From: Pedobacter ginsenosidimutans
Lineage (GTDB): Bacteria > Bacteroidota > Bacteroidia > Sphingobacteriales > Sphingobacteriaceae
Direction of reading: 5' to 3'
Assembly: GCF_001442625.1 (NCBI RefSeq)
Contig: NZ_LMZQ01000010.1
Coordinates: 1-64,000, forward strand
Length of the DNA: 64,000 nt
Below are positions 17,711 through 24,983 of the stretch, one piece after another. Every line of letters begins with the position of its first letter. The first letter of the stretch is position 1. A model generated the notes under the pieces. The model made no database searches. It was not told where the DNA came from and worked only from the letters and a program-made list of their open reading frames with translations. The position numbers and the translations under genes are program-made.

Positions 17711-17826
17711 CGTCATTTCGAGCGTAATGAAATGGAGTCGAGAACTTTTTAATTGACTATATATAGATTTCTCTCCCGAAAGTTCGGGTCTGTACTTCAT
17801 CCGATAGCTATCGGATCGAAATGACG
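17711..17826. repeat. Dispersed inverted repeat containing CCGATAGCTATCGG
   Basis: It begins CGTCATTTCGAGCG, carries GGAGTCGAGAAC, a CCCGAAAGTTCGGG hairpin and the palindrome ATCCGATAGCTATCGGAT, and ends CGAAATGACG, the mirror of its start. It occupies the whole gap between the cytochrome c and SCO1 genes. The same palindrome and ends recur at 22230, 36323, 41627 and 46435. Confidence 0.75.
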
Positions 17827-17836
17827 ATTTAGATTA

Positions 17837-18487
17837 TTACTTTTTATATTCAGCCAATAAAACCGGAATATCCTTTTTCAATTGTTCTACCTGCTCTTCT
17901 TTAGTGCCGTCATAAGCACCACGGATCCGTCTGTCTTTATCGATTAAAACCAGGTATCCTTGATGGATATATCCATCTTTTGCCGTACTATCTTCACCAA
18001 CAGCTACTAAATAGTTTTTTTCTGCCAGGGTATAAACGCTGTCTTTACTGCCATAAAGGAATAGCCATTTTGGGCCGTCTACACCTAGTTTTTTGGCGTA
18101 TTTTTTCAGCACGTGAGGTCTGTCGTATTTAAAATCGATGGTATGTGATACAAACATCACATCCGGATTGGTTTTAAATTCATTGTAAACCGTCATTAGG
18201 TTGCGGTGCATGGTAGGGCAGATGGTGGTACAAGAAGTAAAGAAAAAATCAGCAATGTAGATTTTACCATCTGTTGCCTTATTTGTTGTTACTATACTAT
18301 CTTGATTTAAGAAAGACCAATTTGGAATAGTTTGGTAAACAGTGTCAATTTTCTCTATTCCAGCTGCATCTCTAACGGTTTCGGCATGACGTTCGCCATA
18401 AAAAGGAAGTTTTCTCTCTTGTTTACATGCGGTAAATATGGAAACAACTAGCAGACAAGTTGCGATGTAAGCAGTAATTTTATTCAT
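17837..18487 (-). CDS. SCO1/SenC-family copper chaperone lipoprotein
   Basis: 216 residues with a lipobox IFTAC (Cys21). The thioredoxin-like SCO fold shows the copper-binding CTTIC (Cys86 and Cys90 within FFFTSCTTICPTMHRNL) and the distal ligand His175 in GYIHQGYLVLID. Between them lie VMFVSHTID and PKWLFLYGS, typical of the family. SCO proteins deliver copper to the CuA centre of cytochrome oxidase, or act as thiol reductases for it. Here it sits between a cytochrome c and a YHS-domain protein, upstream of which are MbnH/MbnP-like genes, which supports a copper role for the whole run. Confidence 0.92.
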   Translation of the reverse strand: MNKITAYIATCLLVVSIFTACKQERKLPFYGERHAETVRDAAGIEKIDTVYQTIPNWSFLNQDSIVTTNKATDGKIYIADFFFTSCTTICPTMHRNLMTVYNEFKTNPDVMFVSHTIDFKYDRPHVLKKYAKKLGVDGPKWLFLYGSKDSVYTLAEKNYLVAVGEDSTAKDGYIHQGYLVLIDKDRRIRGAYDGTKEEQVEQLKKDIPVLLAEYKK

Positions 18488-18548
18488 GATTTTATGTTAA
18501 AAGTGTAAATATACAAGGTAATTTGGTCTAGAAGGTTATTTGTTTGAA

Positions 18549-18621
18549 AAGTCTGAGGTCAGGAGTCCGGAGACCGAGGTCTGAATGTTCAAAATGTTTT
18601 TTCGGCTCCGGTCTTCTGACT
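18549..18621. repeat. Dispersed inverted repeat of the GTCYGGAG type
   Basis: GTCTGAGGTCAGGAGTCCGG with GAGACCGAGGTC on one side is partly mirrored by TTCGGCTCCGGTCTTCTGAC on the other, filling the SCO1-to-YHS gap. Related copies lie at 18923-18989 and near 60233. The repeat ends at the YHS stop codon. Confidence 0.6.
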
Positions 18622-18882
18622 TTACTTATGAATGTATTTCGTCGGCTCTGCTGCAAATTTCTGTTTACAGCTTTCTGAACAAAAATTATAGGTAACTTTA
18701 TTGTAAACGGTAATTTTAGCTGTTTCAGCTTTTACTTTCATTTTACAGACTGGATCTACCGTTGCTTTCTTTGCAGAATCGATAGGGCTTATTTGTGACA
18801 CATTGATTATTGGTGTCGCATTTGATTTTAATGACAAGGTTGTTAATCCAATTAGGATTATTGCGAAATTTAATTTTTTCAT
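18622..18882 (-). CDS. Exported YHS-domain metal-binding protein
   Basis: 86 residues: a signal peptide (MKKLNFAIILIGLTTLSLKS, cleavage near SNA) and one YHS/TRASH domain. The domain has TVDPVCKMKV with Cys46, then VTYNFCSESCKQKF with Cys68 and Cys72, and AAEPTKYI at the end. YHS domains occur in copper transporters and metallochaperones and are thought to bind copper or related metals through these cysteines. It lies between SCO1 and a small lipoprotein in the minus-strand copper locus, with dispersed repeats in both flanking gaps. Confidence 0.85.
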   Translation of the reverse strand: MKKLNFAIILIGLTTLSLKSNATPIINVSQISPIDSAKKATVDPVCKMKVKAETAKITVYNKVTYNFCSESCKQKFAAEPTKYIHK

Positions 18883-18922
18883 TTTGAATTCTTTTTAATT
18901 TACAAATTTCTTTGAAAGCATG

Positions 18923-18989
18923 GAGTCTGGTATCCGAAGACCAACGTTTTGGTATGCTCATAAACTTCGGACCTCTGACTTCCGGACTA
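18923..18989. repeat. Second GTCYGGAG-type inverted repeat
   Basis: GGAGTCTGGTATCCGAAG on the left is mirrored by CTTCGGACC and CTTCCGGACT on the right. It fills the gap between the YHS gene and the small lipoprotein gene and is related to the copy at 18549-18621. Confidence 0.6.
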
Positions 18990-18991
18990 TT

Positions 18992-19423
18992 TTATTTAAC
19001 CTGATATACGTTTATCAACGAATCTGATTCTCTCGTAATCTTGATAAAATCATCTTCAACGGCTCTTATTTTCACCATTTCCGATTTGTAATAATCAAGA
19101 TCTTCTTGTTCGGTTTTTCCTTTAAAATCGTCTTTGAAGAAGTGCATCCAATCCATCATTTTTTCATCGGCAGCATTTAATCGTATAATTAAATCATTGA
19201 TTTTTTGTTTTTTTTGAACTGAATCCTGAGCAAGTTTAATCTGATCTGAAAGCAGGAGCTTATCTAAATTCATTTTATTCTTCATTACTTTTTCTCCATC
19301 AATCATTAATTTATCGTGGATGTTCAGTACTTCCTGGCGTATCGCTTTTGAATCAGGTTCCGTTTTACAGGAAAAAAGAAGCGCTGTTGTTATGCTTAAC
19401 AACAAAATGTTTAATCTGTTCAT
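18992..19423 (-). CDS. Small helical lipoprotein of unknown function in the copper locus
   Basis: 143 residues from the ATG of MNRLNILLL, which gives a proper lipoprotein signal with lipobox LFSC (Cys19); the longer frame adds 17 residues ahead of it. The mature part is strongly charged and helical, with coiled-coil-like heptads (IRQEVLNIHDKLMIDGEKVM, MKNKMNLDKLLLSDQIKLAQ, KKQKINDLIIRLNAADEKMM) and several methionines (MMDWMHFF). I do not recognise the family; homologues in Bacteroidota have been given names such as viral A-type inclusion protein without functional basis. It starts 10 bases after the stop of the CxxCxC outer-membrane protein, so the two are likely co-expressed. Confidence 0.75.
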   Translation of the reverse strand: MNRLNILLLSITTALLFSCKTEPDSKAIRQEVLNIHDKLMIDGEKVMKNKMNLDKLLLSDQIKLAQDSVQKKQKINDLIIRLNAADEKMMDWMHFFKDDFKGKTEQEDLDYYKSEMVKIRAVEDDFIKITRESDSLINVYQVK

Positions 19424-19433
19424 ACACTGTGAT

Positions 19434-20411
19434 TTAAAAATTATAAGTAATTCCAACATAAACCTTTCCGGCACTCATTGGGTGATCGGTTTCAGCTTCC
19501 CAAATGTTTTTTTGTACTCCAGCGTTTAGTGCTACATTTTTATAAAAAACATCTACACCTGCACCGCCCATCAGGTTATTCATGACGTGTTCTCCGGTTT
19601 TTTGGCCTTGGTATTTTTCTCCGCCAGAATATTCATAAAAAAACTGCGCTGATGGCATAACCTGAACATCCTTACCAACCCTTTGGGTATAAAAAATATT
19701 TAGGAAACTGGTCGTGCTGTTAGCAATACCTTCATCGCGGCTATTGGTTCCGTTAACCTTGTACGAGGTATTTAAACTCGCCCCAAATTTGCCCAAGCCC
19801 ACCATATAGTTCAGGTATACAAAACCATCGGTACTTCCTGTTCCGGCCTGCATCAAGGATGAATAACGGATACCTGCCGTATTTTTAAAATCGTTTTTAC
19901 CTGTTGGCAATTTTATACCGGCCCCAGCAATCAATTGTTGTTTAAAATTATCTTCAAGCTTTTGCACGAGATGGTAACCTGCATACAGATTAATATCACC
20001 CAGGCTAGAAATAGAGGAAGTATATCCATTATAGCGCTCACTATTGGATACATAGGGTAAAATGGCATTGATTTCCAGTTTACTATTGATGAAATATTTG
20101 CCTCTAACCTCTAAAGAACGGTAAAGTTCATAATCATCTGGATTGCCCGCATGATTGGTTATTGGTGAGTCCTGACTTCGCGCTGGGATAAAGAAATTTC
20201 CTCCATTCGGGAATAATGAATGCGATTGTCCTTCGTAACCGCTAAACGAACGGTAACGGTATAAAACGCTGATGCTATTGCGGTTGTAATAAGGGGTGAT
20301 GCCCATAAAACAGCCACAGATATCGCAGGCGAAAACCTGACCGCTCATGAGTATGAAAACTAAAATCAATAGTTTACGACTCGCTGTATAATGTGTTTTT
20401 GATAAATTCAT
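19434..20411 (-). CDS. Outer-membrane beta-barrel protein with N-terminal CDICGC motif
   Basis: 325 residues. The signal region SRKLLILVFILMSGQVFA is followed at once by CDICGC (Cys29, Cys32, Cys34), a compact CxxCxC that could bind metal at the mature N-terminus. The rest is alternating aromatic/polar beta strands ending in KVYVGITYNF, whose terminal Phe is typical of outer-membrane barrels. Strand-turn patterns (KFGASLNTSYKVNG, QVMPSAQFFYEYSGG) fit a channel or transporter-like barrel of 10 or more strands. The start codon lies inside the end of the di-haem peroxidase gene (38-base overlap), so the two are tightly linked. A metal (probably copper) export or sensing role is inference from context. 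Confidence 0.75.
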   Translation of the reverse strand: MNLSKTHYTASRKLLILVFILMSGQVFACDICGCFMGITPYYNRNSISVLYRYRSFSGYEGQSHSLFPNGGNFFIPARSQDSPITNHAGNPDDYELYRSLEVRGKYFINSKLEINAILPYVSNSERYNGYTSSISSLGDINLYAGYHLVQKLEDNFKQQLIAGAGIKLPTGKNDFKNTAGIRYSSLMQAGTGSTDGFVYLNYMVGLGKFGASLNTSYKVNGTNSRDEGIANSTTSFLNIFYTQRVGKDVQVMPSAQFFYEYSGGEKYQGQKTGEHVMNNLMGGAGVDVFYKNVALNAGVQKNIWEAETDHPMSAGKVYVGITYNF

Positions 20412-21411
20412 TGTCTGTTAATGTTTTTAGAAAAGCTTTAATCTGCTCTTTTTCTGTGGTATTTAAAAGGATGCCATTTTTCAATTGTACATCAAGATTT
20501 GCTGAGGCTTTTACGCCAGAATTGTAATGCTCTAAAACCTCGTCCAAACTGTAAAAGCGTCCATCGTGCATGTATGGGCTGGTATATTCGATATTGCGTA
20601 AAGTAGGTACCCGGAATTTTCCAAAGTCTGAAGCTACGCCGGTAATGTGTGAACGCCCTTCATCGGTACTTACCAGGTCTAATCCGTTACTGCGATAAGA
20701 AAAATCAGTGAAAAATGGTTCTGCATGGCAGGAGGTGCATTTTTCTTTGAACAGATTGTAACCCGCCAATTCTGCAGAGGTAAAAGAAACGCCGCTCTCT
20801 TTGCGCATTACTTTATCGTATTTCGAATTGCCCGAAACCAGTACTGCCGTAAATTGGCTAATCGACTTTAAAATCAGCTGCGAATTGATTTCTGTTGAAC
20901 CAAAGGCCTGCTTAAATAAATCAGGGTAAGGAGCCGTGTTTTTCAGGAACGCAACGATTGTTTGTATATCAGTACCCATTTCGCAGGCATCGGTAATGGC
21001 ATTAAGCGGAGAAGTTTCGATGTTTTTTACACCACCGTCCCAAAAGAAGGCTTTTTGCCAGGCCAGATTAAAAAGTGGAGGCGTATTCCGTTTTCCCTGG
21101 CAATTATTTACGCCATGACTCACTTTATGATCAAGTTGTGTAAAAGCAGCAAATTGCTGGTGACAACTTCCACATGAAACGCTTTTATCGGCCGATAAGC
21201 GGGCTTCGTAAAATAACTTCTTGCCCAGTGCAAAACCTGCATTGCTTAATTTATTATCTTCGAAATTGTATACCGGAGTAGGGAAGTTGGCAGGAACCGA
21301 AAAGGTAATTTTCTTTTCTTCCGGTGTTACCTCGTCTTCATTCTTACTACAGGCATACATCAACGCAATGCTTAAAAAAAGCATTGCGAAGACAGTTATT
21401 TTCCTTAACAT
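20374..21411 (-). CDS. MbnH/MauG-like di-haem cytochrome c peroxidase-family protein
   Basis: 345 residues, lipobox LMYAC (Cys21), so envelope-anchored. Two haem c sites are present: CGSCH (80-84) and CTSCH (225-229). Other family blocks are GKKLFYEARLSADKSVSC, KRNTPPLFNLAWQKAFFWDG (split here as RNTPPLFN and FFWDGG), and a C-terminal VPTLRNIEYTSPYMHDGRF region. Bacterial di-haem peroxidases reduce H2O2, whereas MauG and MbnH use high-valent haem to modify a partner protein. The gene directly follows, with no gap, an MbnP-like gene, the known partner type of MbnH, so a modifying role is favoured over peroxidase defence. This is inference from gene pairing. Confidence 0.85.
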   Translation of the reverse strand: MLRKITVFAMLFLSIALMYACSKNEDEVTPEEKKITFSVPANFPTPVYNFEDNKLSNAGFALGKKLFYEARLSADKSVSCGSCHQQFAAFTQLDHKVSHGVNNCQGKRNTPPLFNLAWQKAFFWDGGVKNIETSPLNAITDACEMGTDIQTIVAFLKNTAPYPDLFKQAFGSTEINSQLILKSISQFTAVLVSGNSKYDKVMRKESGVSFTSAELAGYNLFKEKCTSCHAEPFFTDFSYRSNGLDLVSTDEGRSHITGVASDFGKFRVPTLRNIEYTSPYMHDGRFYSLDEVLEHYNSGVKASANLDVQLKNGILLNTTEKEQIKAFLKTLTDNEFIKNTLYSES

Positions 21412-22182
21412 TTAGTTGTGAATGTGATCTAAACGAAATAGTCCATTTGCATAGTTGTTGGCTACAATTACGGAATTTGCCCCACCCATAGTCATATTCA
21501 AAGTAGCAAAACTCACATCGGTTTTACCTGTAAATAATGCAGCAGCATTTACAATGAAGTGCATATTCGGTTTGCCATCTGTTCTAATACGAAGCGGGTT
21601 TGCCGCATTAATCTCCGTAGCAAAAGTTCTAATGGTATTGTTTGGATCGGTAACGCCACCAATGTGGAAGGTAAGTGTATTTCCAGGTGCGAGAGATTGT
21701 GGTGAAGTTCCTTCTAATTTAACAAATATGTAACCGCTGTTCCAAGTCCAGAACATGCCGTTGATCGGATCTAGGGCACCAGTTTGTGCACCAGCAAAAT
21801 TACGGGCATAATCAACCCCGATGGTGTATTCTATTTTGGTATAATTGCCTGTTGGTACATCTTTTAGCGTGATGTTAGTTAATTCTGCTTTCGAAGCGTC
21901 AATTAAGAAATAACTTTCAGGAATGAGGTAAGTGGTGCCGTCAGCCTTGCTCAATTTGATATTACTTACATAGTATTTAAATACATTGATCTTAAAATCT
22001 TCGCCTTTGGCATTTTTGTAAGTTGTGGTGTTTAAAACCAAAGGACTTCCGTTTACCTGATTTTCGAATTCAATAGAGAAGGTAGATTTGGTATCTGCAG
22101 CAACTTCGTCGGTGCTTTTTTTACAAGAGGATAATAGTATAATAGGACATAACAATGCCAAAAAGTATTGTGATAATTTCAT
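21412..22182 (-). CDS. MbnP-like lipoprotein
   Basis: 256 residues, lipobox LLSSC (Cys20). The body matches MbnP-family proteins: FSIEFENQVNG, FKINVFKYYVSNIKL, YFLIDAS, IGVDYARNFAG and the conserved block NGMFWTWNSGYIFVKLEG with Trp145 and Trp147, then FHIGG. In methanotrophs MbnP is a periplasmic copper-binding partner of MbnH, in which a tryptophan is oxidised to kynurenine. The stop codon is immediately followed by the ATG of the MbnH-like gene, so the pair is translated together. Whether either tryptophan here is modified is unknown. It heads the minus-strand copper locus. Confidence 0.85.
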   Translation of the reverse strand: MKLSQYFLALLCPIILLSSCKKSTDEVAADTKSTFSIEFENQVNGSPLVLNTTTYKNAKGEDFKINVFKYYVSNIKLSKADGTTYLIPESYFLIDASKAELTNITLKDVPTGNYTKIEYTIGVDYARNFAGAQTGALDPINGMFWTWNSGYIFVKLEGTSPQSLAPGNTLTFHIGGVTDPNNTIRTFATEINAANPLRIRTDGKPNMHFIVNAAALFTGKTDVSFATLNMTMGGANSVIVANNYANGLFRLDHIHN

Positions 22183-22229
22183 TTTAAGAAAATTGGATAA
22201 GTAAAAAGTATTTAAGAAAATTTTAATAG

Positions 22230-22331
22230 GATCGTCATGCTGATCCGATAGCTATCGGATTTATTTCAGCATCTTATTGAAATATACATGGTAGCCCCTG
22301 ACCTCGATTTATCGGGAACAAGGTGACGATC
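22230..22331. repeat. Dispersed inverted repeat with CCGATAGCTATCGG core
   Basis: Bounded by GATCGTCA and TGACGATC, with ATCCGATAGCTATCGGAT and TTATTTCAGCATCTTATTG inside. It fills the gap between the Cys-rich small protein gene and the MbnP-like gene. Confidence 0.7.
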
Positions 22332-22350
22332 GCAAAATAAAAAGATTTAC

Positions 22351-22722
22351 TTAAACCGTTTTCGGTGGATGAAAAATAGAGATGGAAAGATCTTTTACCG
22401 GTTTTTCGATGTAAAGATTTTCTGAAGTGATAATAAAATAGGGGAGATGGTGGTTTAATGCAATGGTCTGAAATCTTGGTTCAGCCTCTGCAACCCTTTT
22501 AAGGTTTTCCTGAGCCTGTTTGTTTTTGCCCTCAAGCTCTTTTAGTTTTTTAGCTAAGAAACACTGCCCATCACAATGCAATTCAGGATGTTCTTTATTG
22601 ATACAAAATACACTTGTGATGTATTCTTTGTTCATTTTATAACCAGAATAGATTACCAATTGCATGGCCCCGTTAGAAACGGTACATGTAATAATAAGAT
22701 ATATTAAGATTTTTTTGAACAT
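22351..22722 (-). CDS. Small Cys-rich envelope protein near the copper locus
   Basis: 123 residues from the ATG of MFKKILIYLI, preferred over an upstream ATG because it starts a signal/anchor segment (about 4-27). The key feature is a conserved-looking segment FCINKEHPELHCDGQCFLAK with Cys40, Cys50 and Cys54 and two His residues between, which looks like a metal-binding or disulphide-forming motif. A charged helix (KKLKELEGKNKQAQENLKRV) follows, then a short beta-rich tail. I do not recognise a named family. Its position just upstream of MbnP/MbnH and SCO1 on the same strand suggests a part in copper handling. Confidence 0.65.
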   Translation of the reverse strand: MFKKILIYLIITCTVSNGAMQLVIYSGYKMNKEYITSVFCINKEHPELHCDGQCFLAKKLKELEGKNKQAQENLKRVAEAEPRFQTIALNHHLPYFIITSENLYIEKPVKDLSISIFHPPKTV

Positions 22723-22918
22723 GGTATTGCGCTGCAAAAGTATTAAAGAAATTGGTTGCAGCAAAGAAAAAATAAGAAAGACGCAAATTTCTTACTTCTA
22801 GGAGGTAGGTTTAAACTTTGTATAGTTTGAAGTTTTCCAGAAATTTAAAATCCTTATCAGAAATAGCAACATTATCTTGGCCAATTTTTTCAAAAACTTC
22901 AATGATTAAATCACAAAA

Positions 22919-22949
22919 AAACACAGATGAAAATCATTCATCTGTGTTT
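22919..22949. terminator. Terminator hairpin after the phosphohexomutase gene
   Basis: A 12-bp perfect stem AAACACAGATGA / TCATCTGTGTTT with a 7-base loop lies 28 bases past the phosphohexomutase stop. On the minus strand it is followed by a run of seven Ts. A second small hairpin, TTTATCTC-aaaa-GAGATAAA, sits between it and the gene. The 150 bases to its left hold nothing I can identify. Confidence 0.8.
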
Positions 22950-22976
22950 ATCTTTTTTATCTCAAAAGAGATAAAA

Positions 22977-24713
22977 CTATGCCTGTAAATCAGTCATTAC
23001 CGCTTTGATTTTTTCGCCAAGTTGTGCGTTAACTGAATCAAAATCTTTTCTATCAGCTAATGGCGCATTTACACTGCAATAGAATTTAATTTTCGGTTCG
23101 GTTCCGCTCGGACGCGCAGAAACAATACTGCCATCTTCAGTAATAAACTGTAAAACATCAGAAGTTGGGTAATCCAGTTTGCTTACTTTTCCGGTTGCTA
23201 AATCAGTTTCCTGGCTTAATTCGTAATCTTTTAACACTGAGACCTTTGATCCGCCTAATGTTGCGGGAGGGTTTTCTCTGAATTTAACCATCATGGCTTT
23301 AATTTCTTCAGCACCTGATTTTCCTTTTTTGGTTAGTGAAACTAAGTCTTCTTTATAAAGGCCATATTCTACATACATATCTAACAATGCATTGTATAAA
23401 CTTGCGCCCTTATCTTTATAATAAGCAGTCATTTCAGAGATAAAAGCCGCAGAAACCACCGCATCTTTATCGCGTACCAAATCGCCGATTAAATAACCAT
23501 AACTCTCTTCTCCACCACCAATAAAGTATTTTTTACCCTCTAACTCCGTCATTAACTGACCGATGTATTTAAACCCGGTTAAGGTATTATAGTAGGTTAC
23601 ATTTTTCTTTTTGGCAATTTCTTCGATCAGGTTAGAGGTTACAATGGTTTTCACAATAAACTGATTGCCATCTAATTTGCCGCTGTCTTGCCAGGCTGAT
23701 AATAGGTAATTGATTAATAAACTGCCTGTTTGGTTGCCGTTAAGCAGTACCCATTCGCCATTATTATCTTTTACTGCAATACCTACACGGTCAGCATCAG
23801 GATCGGTAGCCAAAACTAAATCAGCATCAATTTCCTTTGCTTTATTCATCGCCAATGTCAATGCATCTTTTTCCTCTGGATTTGGATACACTACGGTAGG
23901 GAAATTTCCGTCTGGCGTGCTTTGTTCTTCAACCAGGGTTACATTTGTAAAACCAAACTGAGCCAAAGCTTTTGGTACCAGGGTAATTCCAGTTCCGTGG
24001 ATAGGAGAATATACAATTTTTAAATTGTGCTGTCTTTTAATGGCTTCCGGAGAAATCGAAAGTGCAGTGATTCCATCTAAATATAGTTTATCTACATCTT
24101 CGCCAATCAGTTCGATATTGGCATCAACGCGGTCGAATTTAACTTCGTCAATGCTTTTAATTTTATTCACTTCATCGATCACCAATTTATCATCAGGAGA
24201 AGTAAACTGGCCACCATCAGCACCATAAGCCTTATAACCGTTATATTCTTTAGGATTATGCGAGGCTGTTAACATTACACCGCTTTTGCAGCCAAAATGG
24301 CGTACAGCGAAAGAAAGTTCTGGAGTTGGTCTTAATGCAGAGAAGAAATAAACGTGGATCCCGTTTGCTGAGAAAACATCTGCTGTAATTTTAGCAAAAT
24401 AATCAGAGTTGTTGCGACTATCGTGGGCAATGGCAACCTTGATTTTTTCGTTCGGGTACTTATTGTTTAGGTAATTGGCTAATCCCTGTGTAGCCGTTCC
24501 AATAGTGTATTTGTTTATACGGTTAGAGCCCGCGCCCATAATGCCGCGTAAACCACCTGTTCCAAACTCTAAACTTCTATAAAATGCATCTGTTAATTCG
24601 GTAGTTGCATCTTTATCTACAAGGGCCTGTATTTCTGCCTTGGTATTTTCATCATAATTTCCACTTAACCACTGATTAATTGTAGCTTGTGTTGATTGGT
24701 CAATTGCCTGCAT
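22977..24713 (-). CDS. Phospho-sugar mutase (phosphoglucomutase/phosphomannomutase family)
   Basis: 578 residues, the length of the large alpha-D-phosphohexomutases (PgcA/PGM2-like). Four family signatures are visible: RSLEFGTGGLRGIMG near the N-terminus, the phosphoserine loop MLTASHNPKEYNGYK with Ser151, the metal loop TDPDADRVG, the sugar loop GGEESYGYLIGD, and the C-terminal phosphate loop ARPSGTEPKIKFY. It interconverts glucose-1-phosphate and glucose-6-phosphate, or the mannose equivalents, in the cytoplasm. It is divergent from the aspartokinase gene and appears monocistronic. Confidence 0.92.
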   Translation of the reverse strand: MQAIDQSTQATINQWLSGNYDENTKAEIQALVDKDATTELTDAFYRSLEFGTGGLRGIMGAGSNRINKYTIGTATQGLANYLNNKYPNEKIKVAIAHDSRNNSDYFAKITADVFSANGIHVYFFSALRPTPELSFAVRHFGCKSGVMLTASHNPKEYNGYKAYGADGGQFTSPDDKLVIDEVNKIKSIDEVKFDRVDANIELIGEDVDKLYLDGITALSISPEAIKRQHNLKIVYSPIHGTGITLVPKALAQFGFTNVTLVEEQSTPDGNFPTVVYPNPEEKDALTLAMNKAKEIDADLVLATDPDADRVGIAVKDNNGEWVLLNGNQTGSLLINYLLSAWQDSGKLDGNQFIVKTIVTSNLIEEIAKKKNVTYYNTLTGFKYIGQLMTELEGKKYFIGGGEESYGYLIGDLVRDKDAVVSAAFISEMTAYYKDKGASLYNALLDMYVEYGLYKEDLVSLTKKGKSGAEEIKAMMVKFRENPPATLGGSKVSVLKDYELSQETDLATGKVSKLDYPTSDVLQFITEDGSIVSARPSGTEPKIKFYCSVNAPLADRKDFDSVNAQLGEKIKAVMTDLQA

Positions 24714-24983
24714 TGAGCTGTTTTTTAAATTTAATATCTGGTGTTGAACAAATTTTAATGAATGATGTTTGGTTGAAACGTATTTATTTCAGCCCATCCA
24801 AATTTTATTTTGTTGAGGGTGTTGCTTTTAAGCTGCTTTTGTTTAATTTCACGCCCCGATACAATAATAAAGAAAATTACATATTCCAGTATTTAAAAAT
24901 GAAAACATCATAATTTTCTATAGCCAAAAGTAAATAAATAAATTATGATAGCTTCATTACCGTTAAAAACAATAAGCAAGTAA

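Noticed and set aside
17693..17800. 36-residue N-terminal extension of the cytochrome c gene
   Set aside because: The extension is encoded by the dispersed repeat, and the internal ATG gives a proper lipoprotein signal.
22765..22915. Possible small gene between the Cys-rich protein and the phosphohexomutase terminator
   Set aside because: No frame of useful length or promoter is present; the stretch is AT-rich and unstructured.
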